Shown: positions 31,260-44,758 of the stretch, piece by piece | How the letters are laid out: every line of letters begins with the position of its first letter | Numbering within the stretch: position 1 is the stretch's first letter | Source: Molossus alvarezi | Lineage: Eukaryota; Chordata; Mammalia; Chiroptera; Molossidae | NCBI GenBank assembly: GCA_037176705.1 | Contig: CM073887.1 | Location: forward strand, 27,717,501-27,781,500 | DNA length: 64,000 nt | Reading direction: 5' to 3' | Position numbers and translations under genes: made by a program | Notes under the pieces: model-generated | Database searches by the model: none | The model's input: the letters and a program-made list of their open reading frames with translations, nothing else | Told to the model about the DNA's origin: nothing

Positions 31260-34195
31260 AGATGATTTATCCAAGCCCAAAGAGTTGTCAACATTTCTTC
31301 TGCCAGGCAGATAAATGCAGTGGTGGCCAGTCATTGTGATCTAATCAGCAAATGAGCTGACTTAATGAACTTCTTCCACTGCAGGGGCACCAAACTGCCA
31401 AAGCACAGAGATCTAGAACCTCCCACGGGTGTTTTCACAAGTACTAAACACCATTCCGGGCAAGACTTCTGAGAATTCTGCTCTTCTTTTCAGAAGCTTT
31501 CTTCTTAGGGTCTTTGCCTCCAGTCCTATGTACAACTTCAGGCGTCAGCTAATGCTATGCGAATAAAACCAGGCATGTGTCAGCTTGGTGCTTCATTTAT
31601 TTCTCACTGGGATCTTGCACCTCCTGTCTCTCTATTTTTTTTTTTTATCTTTAGCCCCACAAGACTGCCAAACTTTCTGCCTGATTCTCCATCCCATGTT
31701 AGTGGTCCTCTGCTCAGGCAAAGCCCATATTCTCAGCCTCTTGCTGTGTGTCTAGATTGTCAAATGCCCCCACTCTTCATCCCGGGGGAAAATGCACCCT
31801 CAGAAATTCCACTTTTGCCTTCAGTGCTTCCTTCATCTAGAATCTTGAAGCCTGTAGTCTTTGCTGCTTCAGAAGCACTCCAATAATTTGTAAGAGATCT
31901 TTCCCCTTAGAGTTGGCTTTTCTAGTTTTTCTTGGTGGTGTCGGTCTGCTGTGAGTTACTCCACCATAACTGTCTGCTGAAGAGGGTCATTGTTTTTCAC
32001 CGATTACACAGGTAGATGTATAGGGATGCAAGATCATGGTGACAAAACTGGAGTTAGCAGTCCTTGCCTACGGGATCCTAGGCAATCCAGCTAACTCTAA
32101 ACCCGTTTGATTAGAAAAACAAACGCATTATAGAAAGAGGCCAGATTCTGCTAAGTAGTTATATTATGTACAATATGGTTTGGAAACAGTTTGCCTATTT
32201 CCTTTTTGAGGTAGAACTTAGTAGCAACAGTAAAAGCTAAAAAAGTGATTCAAACAGAGAGTACATTCAAATTCATTATAACTGAACATAATAAATTGGC
32301 AAACCTTTTCTTTCCCTGAGGAGTGATGCTCATACAACATATACACACATACAAAAGTAACTCTCTTCTGAACATAACCTATGATTTAGGAATCATTCTG
32401 ATTACACATAAATTCCACATATAGGGAATGAATCATGTAGGAAGGCTGAAATCTCCCTCTACTATAGAAACAAGGTCCTTTGTTTTTCAAATTGTTACTC
32501 TGAAAAGCGAGTGATACAAACTAATATCTTGTCATATGCATATAATAGAGTTAACAAGTTAATAGTGTATCAGCTTCTTTTCTTATTGGTATATGGTTAA
32601 AACTCATAATATGTTTCTTCAGAGGAAATGTTACAAATGATGGTCAGGTGTTTTAGAAATGTCTTTAAAGTATACTGTTAAAGACCTAAATTAACTGTAT
32701 TTCTATGGATTAGCCTAGAATTTTTGTTAAGTCTGTCTAGGGATGGATGGATACTCCAGATGAACTAAATATATACAATGCCATTTAAAGTGGTTGTATG
32801 TTTCAGATAACACATAGGAAACCCCCTACTTCTGGGGACACAGTCAGGTGGAAGCTGGAGAATACCTGGAATGTGCTCTTTTCCTGCCTTCCAGTCAGTG
32901 TCCTAAGGTACATTAGAAAATTCACCGAAGCTTGGTGAGACATGAACTGGGTATTGTGGTGTTGCTGGCTCATTATTTGGGGCTGACACCATGATAAGTA
33001 ATGCTTTGATTCTCATAGGGTATATTATTGCATGCCTTTTGGGCCCTGCCTTGCTGCTTTTCAGCCTTACCACTTAGGGAACCCCTCAATCAGTGAGAGG
33101 GGTGGGCGCTTCTCAGAGGCTTTCTCAGAAGGTCCAGGTTGGATGGAACCTCATTTGGCCATGGTGATGAACCCTGGAATCCTCTCTCAAAGACGAAATT
33201 AGATTACATTGGTTTAAACTCTTTTCAGATATTTAAATATTCAGATTTCTTTAACTCTAAGGGGAAAGAAAAGTTGCTTAAATAAACCTGGTCTCTGCCC
33301 TCATTACTCCTCAGATCCAGCCTGTGTTTAGTAAATGTTTTACGTTATCTGGAGATATCTTTTCTTATGCCATTTATTAGTCTGTAAAAGTTTTCCACAT
33401 ATAAGTTTGAGACAGAATGGAACCCATGCATGATTTATGTAAGCTAAAGTGTTTTCTTGTGGGATTTACTGTTAAAAGGCCTTTCACCTTCTGGGGTATT
33501 GGATTGTTGGGGGTGATGGCAATTGTGTATGCAACAACAGTCTATATATCCTGGTCAGTCATGTTTCAGATGTTGTGAGAAACGTTTTTATCAATTATAT
33601 TTTACAGAAAATACATTTCCAGAAAACGACTGGAACAAAAATGAGGTAGTCTGGTAGAATTATAACTAATATTTACATATTGTATGTCAAAGTGAGAAAT
33701 TAGAACAGAGAAGAGTTATTTGTAGATGACACTATTATGATGGATTTTTAGCCACAACAAAAGTATGTGTCTGTTGCTCACCAAACTGTGTTAAATATTG
33801 CCATACAAGCTCTCTGTCATTTTATATCTCTGATAGTTTCTTTTCTTGTCTTAACTGCCTCGCTTTTGATAGATCACAGGTCACTATTTAAGTTTTAATT
33901 AGTTATGGCTTTGTGTTATACAAGAAAATTTCTGACCTTCTCTGGGGGGTAAAATGTGACTGGTTTCCAATCCGTTTAGTCTTAGGTATCTGTGTGTCAA
34001 TAAACTCTGGTAAAAGGACACTGACGAAGGTAGAGCTTCCTATAGCTCCTGTGTGGTTTTAGTCTCAGTTCATAAAAATTATAGGCTCCCTGAACTCACG
34101 TCCCTCAGACATTAGCAGTAACAGAAACAGTTATTGTTCCTTTATATTATTCTGGTGTAGAATACAGCACTGCTTTCTTCTAATAGTCCAGGTAA
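31260..34195. other. Long stretch without an assignable feature
   Basis: No gene or secure repeat. Two spots carry aataaa in an LTR-like setting (33282-33310 and 34003-34080), and 31640-31880 has the flavour of an old L1 5' region, but I cannot support a specific call. Confidence 0.4.
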
Positions 34196-34216
34196 TAGGG
34201 AGTTGACTATTTTTTT

Positions 34217-34689
34217 TAAAATTTATTTATTTATTAATTTGTTTTTGTTACAGATGTTTCTCATTTTTTCCCCATTGACATCCTCCTTCCCTTCCCCCCC
34301 TCCCCATCCCCAGCTTTGTTGTCTATGTTCATTGGTCATGCATACATGCATGTAAGTTCTGTGGTTTATCTTCCCCCCCCCAAAAGCCCCCCTCTTTTGA
34401 GGCTTGTCTGTCTGTACCCCACCTCCAGGTCTCTGGGTTAATTTTGTTCAGCAGTTTGTTTAGTTCATTATATTCCACAAATAAGTGAGATCATGTGATA
34501 CTTGCCTTTCTCTGCTTGGCTTGTTTTGCTTAGCATAATACTCTCCACATCCTTCCATGCCATCTCAAAGGATAAAAGATCTTTCTTTCTTACAGCTGCA
34601 TAGTATTCCATTGTGTACATGTACCACAGCTTTTTTATCCACTCATCTACTGATGGACACTTGGGTTGTTTCCAGATCTTAGCTATTGA
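34217..34689 (-). mobile_element. 5'-truncated young L1, minus strand
   Basis: ttgttacagatgtttctcat near 34250 begins the same L1 3' end as at 9.0 kb. It continues into the ORF2 carboxy-terminal region (tttcttacagctgcatagta, then tggacacttgggttgtttcc) and stops at agctatt. A direct repeat gagttgactatttttt at 34200 and 34690 shows a single truncated insertion of about 470 bases. Confidence 0.94.
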
Positions 34690-34706
34690 GAGTTGACTAT
34701 TTTTTT

Positions 34707-35495
34707 AAAACAAAATAGAACTCTTGGCATGTGTTTTCAGGATTTTATGTTTTTAAAGTATGTGTATTCCTGTATGAGAGATAATCACACACATACATGT
34801 CCATAGGTTTTAGATATTATTCATTGTTCCTTAGAAAAAAAATTCTATATAAGTCATTTTCTTTATTTGTTCAGCTACTATATATTTTTCTTCTATATTC
34901 CAGGCATAGTAATTTTCCACTACATTTTTTTGATAATAAAGCCTTTTGGTGTTTACTGATGGGAAACAAAATGAAGAGTCAATGTTAGAATTTTACAAAT
35001 GCTTAATGTACTCATGCCCATGAATTTTTGTGTGCCAAACATTCTTTTTGGGCGCAATAGATAGAAATGCATGAATAAAATTTTTAGTGTTCATTTTGTA
35101 AATGAAATTCACCCAAATGTTCTATGGTCATAATAGTAGAGTGCTTTATATGTATCTACTTCAAAAGTTACATACGTTAGAGGCAATATTTTGTCTTGGT
35201 AAGTTAAAATTGTACATGATTAAAAAGGAAACCTCAGAAGACATGACAAGGGTTAATGTTTGTTATGCTGCAATAAGTCCTCATGATGAAGGGTTCTTTC
35301 AGGTATATTCAACTCCTGCTACCAAAACCAGCTTCCTTGAGGTTGCAGTAAAACAGCCAAAGCTCATAGCTGCATGAATGTCTACAAAAATGAGAGAACC
35401 ATAACAGAGGCACGTTCAAGGAAGGGAAGGAGAGAGGGTGATGGGGGAAAGAGTGGAGGAGGGAATGGGGAGAAGAGAGGAAGAGAGACTGACTT
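34707..35495. other. Unassigned sequence ending in a GA-rich tract
   Basis: No gene recognised. 35415-35492 is strongly purine-rich on the plus strand. Confidence 0.45.
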
Positions 35496-35930
35496 TGTTC
35501 CTGTTCCTAAAGGGGTCTGTTTGCCTGGGCTCATCAAAGCCCAATCAAACAGGAACAAGAGTTTTGCATCAAGAGTGTAAGGGTTTATTTATTATTTGAG
35601 GAAATGGTGCTCCACCCAGAGTCACAGGTGAGCTTGTACTTGAAGACCTGGCTCCCCAGTGGCTTTCAGAGGATGGGTTACACAAGGAAAAAATCCTAGA
35701 TCACTGTGGCTAAAGGAGTGGGGTTGTGGCTGTACAGATTGGTTGAGGTCAGGGTAGGGAGTAGATGATCACTTAGTCAGGTCCTGATGTCAGCCGTGGC
35801 ATTGTTCTGCCGGGTTACATGAGGGTGTGGTCTGGATAGTCATTTGCTTCCATGGGCCTGGGCTGAAACACAACTGAAGTCAAGATGTTATCTTTAGCTT
35901 GACAGAAAGAAACTCTTTCTGTGGTCAACA
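35496..35930 (-). mobile_element. Solo LTR of an endogenous retrovirus, minus strand
   Basis: On the minus strand it would begin tgttgaccacagaaagagtt and end caggaaca, the usual TG...CA LTR termini, with aataaataaa as a polyadenylation signal about 90 bases before the end. Flanking 5-mers gactt and gacct differ at one position. An alternative 3' end at 35518 (aggcaaaca) also fits TG...CA. No gag, pol or env sequence adjoins it. The class is not determined. Confidence 0.6.
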
Positions 35931-35954
35931 GACCTCAGGATTTATTCTTTTCTT

Positions 35955-36175
35955 TCTTTTTTAAAAATATGTTTTCATTGATTATTTTAGAGAGAGGGGA
36001 AGAGAGAGAGAGAGAGATAGAAACATCAGTGACAGAGAACATCAACTGGTTGCCTCCTGCATGCACCCCATTGGGGAATGGGCCCACCACCTGGGCATGT
36101 GCCTGGACTGGGAATCAAACCGGTACCTCTTAGTCCAGGGGATGGCACTCAATCCACCGAGCCACACCAGCCAAG
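35955..36175 (-). mobile_element. VES-type SINE, minus strand
   Basis: Tail motif cattgattattttagagaga, GA block, tRNA-like head ending cacaccagccaagt. It lies 24 bases from the LTR edge. Confidence 0.88.
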
Positions 36176-36734
36176 TTGAGGCTTTGCTCTTACAGCAGTT
36201 TAATGCTGACCAGAATCCTAAGGGCTTAGTGATTACGGAAGGGAGTGGACTGACAGAAAGGAGAAAGGGTCGTGTTCAAGAAATGGGGTTTCTGTGCTGA
36301 TTACATTCCCAGAGAAGTAGTAGTAGAAGATATTTTGTAGTGTTCCAAATGGAGGGACACAAATTTCCTTATAGATTTATATTGTACCAGTCCATCTATT
36401 AGTAAATTAGGGCATGTGACAACAGCTGGTGTTAAAGGCAAATAGTGGTGATGAAGGATCGAATTCAATCTGAACTTTGAATAACAGTAGAAAAGTAGAA
36501 TGAGAATTCTTGTAATTAATGTGAAAGCTTTGATATAAGGAAGGATCTGTTTTGGAAATCAAGTGTGGATGATAGAATAATACAGGAAAGAGTAGAGAGC
36601 TGGCTAGTAAAACATCAGAAGAGGAAGACGATCCAATCAGGACTGAGGTGGGTGTTTCAGGCGTGTTAGCCAAGTGCTTCAGCAGTCCTTTCTTGGAGGA
36701 GTTATCACTAAGCCCAGAATCTGTGCACATCATT

Positions 36735-36805
36735 ATCATTTTATTTTTTCAATTACAGTTGTCATTCAATATTATTTTGTATGAGTTTCAGGTGTTATTA
36801 GGTTT
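36735..36805 (-). mobile_element. Old L1 3' end fragment
   Basis: ttacagttgtcattcaatat, then ttattttgtatgagtttcag, is a diverged ancient L1 3' UTR in reverse. Confidence 0.65.
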
Positions 36806-37769
36806 ATTTTACATGCATTTGCTCACCGTGACTAATTTGTCAATGAACCATATGCATATGGTTTACTACCAGTGTGGGTTCAGGTATTTTCCACTGAGTA
36901 TTTCTGCATCTGTAAAATTCAGAGTTAGAAAATACTTTTGGCTATTATTATAAAAAAAAGCATATGAAAATCATCCTTGCCATGGAAATGTTGGGTTTCA
37001 TAGCAGGGAGAACAGTGCAGAGGGCCATTCACTGCACTGTTTCTCCAAGCACATTCATGAAGGACCTCATTCAGAATCCTTTAGAAGAGCTAAGTAAAAT
37101 GCAGAACCCCATCTCAGGCCAACTCTTGGGTGGAGCTGAGAAATCCACATCTGACCAGCTCTCTGGGTGATACATATACACAATGAGCCACAACGTTATA
37201 GAACGCTATTAGAATACAGTCTATCCTGTTGGAGTATGAGCACACATCATGGCTGTATAATAGAAATCTTATTCCGTCTCATTTTTTTGCTCAAGCAATT
37301 CTCCCTCAAACCATTTTAAAATGCAGAAAATAATAAAGACATAAAGATCTACAAATACCAGGAATGTGTGCTCTGGATTCTTTGGAGATGAAGATTTCCC
37401 CTTCCTCACTCAACAGGAGGCCAGATGCCCGAGAAGCCATTTTGCCCTGGGAAGTATTACAAGTAGCCACCTGCTGTGTTAAACAGATTGCAAAACCTGG
37501 GGAAAAGAACAGATTTTTTCCCCCAGTGGAAAAACTAGCAGCTTTTATCTTGCAGATAAAATCAGTGGAAGGAAAGCCAGAGGCTCTGTGGGTCACAGCC
37601 CCCCTTATGATGCTGCTAATGGTTAAGCAAGGACAGTGAATGACCCGAGTGGGAAAAGTGCTTCTTGCCTGGCCGGCTGCTTTCTTGGAATGGTCCTGGG
37701 GTTGTGCTCACAGTGGCCACTGAAATATGACACTCTCTGATATGATGCCATTTTTAATTTTAAAAGTAT

Positions 37770-37870
37770 CAGTGGTTCTCATAGTTTGGTGTGAATCGCG
37801 TCACCTGTAGAACTGCTAAAAGTGTACATTGTGGGCCCCACTCTCAGCGATTCTGACTGTTTAAATGAGA
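37770..37870. mobile_element. hAT-Charlie relic (MER5-like)
   Basis: Starts cagtggttctcatagtttgg, then gtgaatcgcgtcacctgtag and gtgggccccactctcagcga. These words are typical of the short non-autonomous hAT elements of early mammals. The right inverted repeat is not visible. Confidence 0.65.
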
Positions 37871-37984
37871 ACAAGTCTTTCATTTTTTAAGTGACCTGTG
37901 TTTCCCAGAGAGATGGACTTACAGGTGTTAGCTAAATGTAAGCACATATGTTATAGCACTCTCAGTTCTTAGGAGGATAATATG

Positions 37985-38213
37985 TATATAGTTAATCCTC
38001 ACCTGAGGATATTTTTCCATTAATTTTTTAGATGGAATGGAAGGGCGGGAGGGGGGAGAGGGAGAGAGAAACATCAATGTGGGGGAGACCCATTAATCGG
38101 TTGCCTCCCGCATGACCCCAAATGGGGCTGAGGATTGAACCCGAAACCCAGGTCCATGCCCTTGACCCAAGATACTTCCAGCGCTCCGAACACGGAGCCA
38201 AACTGGCCAGGGC
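37985..38213 (-). mobile_element. VES-type SINE, minus strand
   Basis: Starts aatcctcacctgaggatatt, has a G/A block with gggcgggagggggg, and ends gagccaaactggccagggc. Flanks cttaggaggataatat (37969) and cttatgaggatatttt (38213) are similar and may be a diverged duplication. Confidence 0.9.
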
Positions 38214-39070
38214 TTATGAGGATATTTTAAAAAAAAATAGACATTGTTACAGCAAATAATTCACTACAATAATAATTTTTAAAAAGGTCTAGAGTTGCCT
38301 CATTTATTTCATACCACGGAGAGGGTGCTGAACTTGCAACCTAAAAATAATTTGAATATTCTGTTGCATATACAGTTTGTTAAGCTGTATATTCGCCATA
38401 TTATAATAGAATGTGGACCACACACGTCGTGATTTACTAATCGAATATCAGGAGTAAGGACTTCAGATGAGCTTAATTGGGCATCCATCACGCACTTTAG
38501 AAAATGTTTCTTCTCAACAGAGGAAGCGCTAAGGAATGTTTTGGCATATGGCAGAAGCAGTAGCTTAACTGAAGGGTCTCACTTCAGACAGACCTACTGA
38601 GTTTTCTTCAGAGCTTCTAAACAATACTGAAAACAGTGGCAGCCAACAGAAATACCTTCCTAACATCACTTCATGAATAGAGCACCATCAGAGCCACCAC
38701 ACACACAATGACACACATCACTGGAGTTAATAGAGCGCTTAAAGGCTTGATGTGAAAGCCCCCATTTCCCGAACATTCTGTAACAGCTGGGTGCCAAGGA
38801 ATAGAATTGCTTTCCTATTAAATACACCTATTGCACAAGCAATGTTTACTCTGAATCCTTAGGAGAAAACAAAAGGTTCATTTTTTTTTGTAATTTAAGG
38901 TTAGGTTTTTCTGGAGTAATTAGAGAAACTCCTTTTTAAAATCGATTCAGATATTAGAATATATCAGCATATCGTCCTCCAAATATTTTAAAGAAAACTG
39001 CCATTGCTAGCAAAATACATGGAAAAAACTAAACGACCTTAAGTGTCCAGCTACCTAATGTGTTAGTTAG
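38214..39070. other. Unassigned sequence
   Basis: No recognised repeat or gene. Confidence 0.4.
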
Positions 39071-39084
39071 AAAAAGCTGTGTTT

Positions 39085-39266
39085 TTTTAAAATGTGGTTT
39101 TACTGAGTTTTTTAGAGAGAGATAGAAACAGAGATGTGACTGCCTCCTGCATGCCCCACACCGGGTATTGGGCCCACAGCCTGGGCATGTGCCCTGACTG
39201 GGAATTGAACTGGTGACCTCTTGGTGCGTGCGTTGATGCTCAACCACTGAGCCATGCCGGCCGGGC
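39085..39266 (-). mobile_element. VES-type SINE with shortened GA block
   Basis: Tail ttactgagttttttagagag, then only about 20 bases of GA-rich sequence before the head, which ends gagccatgccggccgggcc. Flanks aaaagctgtgtttt and aaaagctggttct suggest the duplication. Confidence 0.88.
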
Positions 39267-39826
39267 CAAAAGCTGGTTCTTAAAATAATAATAATTACTC
39301 AATATCATTTCCTGTTTTATACACAATAATGAACTTGTTTTAATATCCAGAATATAGATTCCATTTTCTTGGGATAATATTAATAATATTAATCTAATTA
39401 CAACTTATTTTACAGCTTGATGATCTTATTCACTAACTTCCGTCTTTAATGATATCTGCTTAAGTGATAAACTACTTAAATTAACCAGGTCTACCACTTC
39501 CCATTTACCAAGAGTAATTATCAGCTTACACTTCCTTTTCACTCTTTTTATGGCCCCAAAGAAAAAACCATGTTGAAATGTCATTTATTTTTGTAAAATT
39601 AATTTCCGATATCCTGTTTAGTGAGTCTCATTATGAAATTCTTGCTCTTCTGTTTCTTATCTCATTTTTTCCCTTAAACCTAGCCCAGGTTTCTTTTATC
39701 TTCTAGTTCTATCTCTAGTGTGAAGAAAACTACCCTGGTGCCTCATATCCAGTGACTTTCTTGTTAGCATTTTTGTTTCTCAGTCACATTGGCTATTTGA
39801 GGCTACCCACTTATGACCTCTGTCTA

Positions 39827-40170
39827 TAGTCACGTGCCTCTTAATGACAGAGGCAGGTTCTGAGAAATGCATCCTTAGGTGATTTTGTCCTGCAAACAAC
39901 AGAGTGGGTATACTTGTACAAACCTAGACAGCAAAGCCTACTGCTGTAACTGTGTGGACCATGCTTTTATATGACTGGCAGCACAGTAGGTTGGTTTACA
40001 CAAGCATCACCACAAACACATGAGTACATAGTGCATTGCACTATGACATCACCTTGGGCACAACAGCACTAGGCTGTAAGAATTTTTCAACTGCATTATA
40101 ATCATATGGGACCACCATCACATATCTGTTCCATTGTTAACTGAAAGGTTCTGTGTTTCTTGGCTAACTG
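39827..40170 (+). mobile_element. MER2-type Tigger (mariner) relic
   Basis: tagtcacgtgcctcttaatg, ggttctgagaaatgcatcct and taggtgattttgtcctgcaa at the left, and cattataatcatatgggacc and ttgttaactgaaaggttctg at the right, follow the MER2 consensus as I remember it. A ta dinucleotide precedes the left end. MER2 is a non-autonomous DNA transposon mobilised by Tigger-type transposase early in mammalian history. Confidence 0.8.
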
Positions 40171-40829
40171 GAAGATTGTTATGACTATTTCTAGTCATTC
40201 CAAGATACCATGAGGGCTCCCGGCACACATCCAAGTCTTCACTGCCCCCTTGGGCTCACAGTCCAAACGACAGACGTTCCCTAGCGGAGGAGGCTCCAGA
40301 AGGTCTGTTCTGACTCACACCTTGAGCTCTGGTTGTATACCATGGGCTGACTATTGTAAGCTCAATGTTGTGGTGGGAGAGATTTTCACGCCTTCCTGGG
40401 AAGTGATTCATATTCTGTTTATTAGGAAAAATAGCCACAGTGGGTAATTGCTGTAGTCTTTCCCTATCTTTGTTATGATTCTCACCTTGCCACCTGTCAC
40501 CTGATTTCTAGGGATTTGCAGAATCTGGGAGAGTCTGAAACTCTTCCATGATCCCTTCTACAAAATGAATGTTTCCTTTTTCTTCTGAAGTTTTGGGGAA
40601 AAATTATTTTTCAAATATCCATGTTGTATAAAATTATTACCCCAGGTTTATTTTGTCTTAGTTTCTATCAATCACAAGGTTTTTACTGATTCACATTTAG
40701 TACTTATGATAAAATAATAACTCACATTCATTTGTACAATGCCTCTGTCATTATAGTATTGAACACTGAACCATGATCAGAATTATTCTCTCAAGCATAT
40801 TTTATTACAGTATAAATTTTAAATGGGCA

Positions 40830-41255
40830 TTTCTTGTATTTCCAGAACCTTGGAATATTACTTTATGGGGCAAAATGCAGTTTTCAGAGGTGATTAAATT
40901 AAGGATCAGGAGAGGGGGAAATTATCCGGGGTTGTCTGGGTCGGCCAGTAGTGATCACAACAATCCTTACAAGAGGAGACAGGAGGAACTGGCATTAGAG
41001 GAAGAGATGTGGGGACAGAAGCAGAGAAAGAAGCGATGTGCTTTGGGTGGAAGGAAAGGCTGCAAGCCAAGGGGTGTCAGTGGCCACTCGAAGCTGGAAA
41101 TGTCAAGGAAACAGATTCTGTCCTCAGAGCGTCCAGAATGAACCAGCCCAACCAACAAGATTTCTGATGTCCAGAACTATCAGATAAGAAATTTGTGTTA
41201 TGTTAACCTGCCAAATTTATGGTAAGTGTTATAGCAAAAATAAGGAAGTAATACA
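40830..41255 (-). mobile_element. MLT1-type LTR (ERVL-MaLR), minus strand
   Basis: gattaaattaaggatcagga, ttatccggggttgtctgggt, aggctgcaagccaaggggtg, gccactcgaagctggaaatg and tccagaactatcagataaga are the reverse complement of MLT1 LTR landmarks. The LTR 5' end would be at 41255 (tgtattacttcc on the minus strand). The 122-codon frame over it (40773-41141) is a shadow. Confidence 0.85.
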
Positions 41256-41494
41256 GTTAGCATCAGGATAAGAGTGTTAGATTGTCCCTCCCTAATGTCG
41301 ACAGACAATATTGTACTGTACGTAGTATGACATGAAACTTGATCGGCACTCATTATTTTTAAACGTTGACTCTTTGCACAGTGAGGCAGGTTATATATCT
41401 ACAGTACCATGATAATAAAAGTAACAGTACCTTTTTTCTAGGATTATCGAAATATGTCTGTTTAAATATTTGTGTGCTTATGAACATGAGTATC

Positions 41495-41700
41495 TTTTCC
41501 ATGCATTACAAAGATTACAACCTAGTCCTCACAGCCCTGTGAAATATGTGCTATTGTCCTAGTTTTATAATGAGGACACTGAAGTTTAGTTGACAAAAAT
41601 TATTCAAGTCCTATATGATAGAGTTGAAATTCCAGTGTTGGTGTTTCTGACCCCAAAAGTCAAATATTTGTTTGACCACCATGTTGTGTTGTCTTCTGTA
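41495..41700 (-). mobile_element. MIR relic
   Basis: ctagtcctcacagccctgtg, gtcctagttttataatgagg and gttgaaattccagtgttggt are the MIR landmarks in reverse. Confidence 0.75.
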
Positions 41701-43654
41701 TATTTGACATTTCTTGAAACCTTTTGAGCAAAATAAGTCTGAAATGTTGTCAATAGATGTGACCTTCCTGTTTTATCTTAAATGTTAAAGAAACATTTTT
41801 TCCCCATTTTTCTTTCTTATTTTTCTCTGCTATGTTCTTTTACAAGTAACTGCTATATACTGATAAAACCTCCCTTTAAATAGAGTGATTCTGATTATGA
41901 TATTCAAATTCTAGAAATTATAGAGTATTTGACATCTTATAAAAACCCTTGCTTTTTAAGATTGCATTAATTCCAGAATCCTTACTATAAAAGAACATAA
42001 AAACTATACTATTGGACAACCACTGGAAAATAAGTACTGCACTCGAGAAAGGATACTTAAGGAAAAAAATACCACCAGAGTTTCTTATATAAAGGTTGGA
42101 AGTGCTGAATGAGATTGTTAGTGGAAAAAGGATACTTCCAAATTGGGAGATGTTGAATGGTTGATGGTTTGATACTATTAATTGCTTTATTAACTGCTTT
42201 ATTTGAATAATAACCATTGGAGATGAGGACACATTTTGCTTCTAGTCAAGAGTCGACCCAGAAAATATTCTTATAGTCTTGCTAGCATTTTGACAAGTAC
42301 AGTGAACTCTTTTCAGTCACTAGAGTAGTTTTTAGAGGATACACATTAGGTAACAAGAAGTTAAACATGAACTTGTGAGTGGGGGGGTCTGTGCTGGGAA
42401 CTGACTTCAGATTGATTGCCAGCTCTGGCTGGAAGAGGGCTTTTCTTTTCTCCCCACCCTGTTCCCCTTCCTTCTGTGGACAGCAGTGCTATCCCTGTGT
42501 GTCAGGAAGAGTACACCTTTCCGGATGGAAGAACTTTAGGTGTACACAAACTGTTCTTAACTGTTAGAGCCTCAAAGTGGGTGTTGCTGCTCACAAACTG
42601 AGGGTTCCCAGTAGAAAATAAGAAGCTATAGGACAGGGAGGTTGTCCAGCTTATTCTTAATGGTGTCTCCAATGTCTGAAAGAGTGCATGAAATACAGTA
42701 GTGTCTCAATAAGTCATTTTTGTGTGCATGAGCTGGCCAAGCATTCCCTCCCATGGTCACAGATGACTAAAGACCAAGAGATTATATATTTGTTTAGGTA
42801 AGAATCATATCTCCTATTTCGGTTGCTTTGTGTAATAATGCTTGCTTGTTATTATTACTATTATGAATATATTCTCTGACCATAGTTTTGCTTCTCTTTA
42901 GAAATGATATTGTATTAACCCCCCACACCCCCATAGAGGGCAGAGCTCAATGGCCCTCAGACCAGGCTCTAAGACTCCTCAGAAGAGTGTCAGTATGTTC
43001 TCTTCTATTTGGAAGGACTGAAGGAGAGCAATGTCTACTTATAAACAAGCTATTATACATAGGTGTCTTTCACTCCTTCAGATTATAGAAACGCACTGTG
43101 AAACTTGAAAGAAGTTGGGATTAGACAAATCCCAACTTTAATGTAGGAAGTGATTCTCATTCCTATAAGTAAATATTTTAATTAAAGATTATCCCTCTAC
43201 ATTTGTAATTGCAACAAATTCATCATGGACTCTCCCTCCTTTCCTCCTGTCCCCAAATAAAGCCAGTTTATGCATCAGCAGTGGCTGAAGTACAGTCCAG
43301 GCTGCTGAGGAGGCTCTATACTGTTAAGTAAGGCTGATCTTCTACAGAAAGTCAGGCAAACTGTCTTGATGCCAATTGTTGGGCAATATTTCTAGATTTT
43401 TATCTCGTGCTCTTCTACCCACTCCTAGAAAACTGCAGAAATATCAGATTACCATTCCCCCCACACCTCCACAGACAAGTATTCAATTCTCTTTCATTTT
43501 ATTTTGTTTATTATTTCATTCTTCCTTCCCTCCTTTTTCAAAACTAGTTTTTAAAAGTCCAGTAAGATTAGGGATAAGGCTAACTTCTTAGACACTGTTT
43601 ATTGATAAAATGAATATATAGAATAAATTGTATTAAATGTCATGAACACAAACA
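41701..43654. other. Unassigned sequence
   Basis: No gene recognised; open frames near 42.4 kb are short and overlap each other in two frames without a domain. Confidence 0.4.
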
Positions 43655-43694
43655 TTTTTTTCTTTTCTTTTCCTTTCTTTTCTTTTCTTTTTCC
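43655..43694. repeat. (TTTTC)n tract
   Basis: Imperfect tttct pentanucleotide array. Confidence 0.9.
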
Positions 43695-44385
43695 CATTTT
43701 GTGCCTTCTAGCATCTTGGTTCTTGCTTGCAGTTTTCCCCACTATCTCTAAAATGATGTTCTTTGAAGTATGGGAACTTCTCAGTGACTAAGGAACTCAT
43801 AAGTAGCCTTTTCCTTAGTACTGCTCTCTATTATACAGTGATTAAGAATTTCAAAATACATTTCATTTTGGGGACTAAGATTAGGAATATGCTTTGATTC
43901 TCCTGAGGGAAAATGGCAGCATAGTGGAGATACAAGAACTAAATAATTCACCAACTTTGGGAAATGGGATATGCTGCCTTTTATCAGTATGATAACTTAA
44001 AAGAAAATAAAAATAGCTGAGAACAGGCAAAGGAAATAAATTCAACATCCTTCATTAACATGACAGGAGGTAGAGCAGGCCCCTTGGAAGATGGGATGAT
44101 AGAGACAGCACCTGGCCCCTTTGCCTAACAGAGACCTTCGTTTCTGACAAAGAGAGGAACCTACCAGTTCTTCATTGTCCCAGCTCTCTGGACCATTTTG
44201 AGCTGTGGAAGTCCCCAGTGGCAGTTCATGCTCAGCTGTTTTTACCAGGACACCTAGGAATGAAGTCTGGAATCGATACTAATGCAAAGTGACAGATTAC
44301 ATAAAAATGAAGTTATTTCTAGAACTGCATGTCATTTCTCCACTCAGCTTAGTCCAAAGTCAAGCTGTTTCTTCCCATCTATTTT
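43695..44385. other. Unassigned sequence
   Basis: No recognised feature. Confidence 0.4.
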
Positions 44386-44389
44386 GATG

Positions 44390-44465
44390 TATTCTTCATT
44401 TATCCATTCAACAAACATTGAGCACCTAGTATGTACCAGACTCAGTTCAGCACAGGAAACATCAG
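44390..44465 (-). mobile_element. L2 3' end relic
   Basis: ttcatttatccattcaacaa, then cattgagcacctagtatgta, is the reversed L2 tail. Confidence 0.7.
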
Positions 44466-44758
44466 TAAATAAGCAAAGGTCCACTTCTTCTCCACACACT
44501 CGTTTTGAGGGCAATCCCAGGGTGAATGCCAGGACAGAATGGATTTTTTTAACAATTGAGTATGGAAATGTGAATGCTAGTATATGAAAATGCTAGTATA
44601 AAAAGGCAGGGATTTTTTTTTTTTAGAACTAGAGAATTAAATTACTTTTTTATTTACTTTTATATTTTTCTTAAACACTTGTGAAGAAGGATAGTCCTAA
44701 CTCATTTAGGCATTACAAAAATCACTACAATGTATATGACTGATTGTAAATCTGCTGT

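Noticed and set aside
33282..34080. Two aataaa-containing segments that look like LTR R/U5 regions
   Set aside because: No TG start, no matching pair and no target-site duplication could be found.
40773..41141. 122-codon plus-strand frame with Arg/Lys-rich end
   Set aside because: It covers an MLT1-type LTR in reverse; the basic end is repeat-derived.
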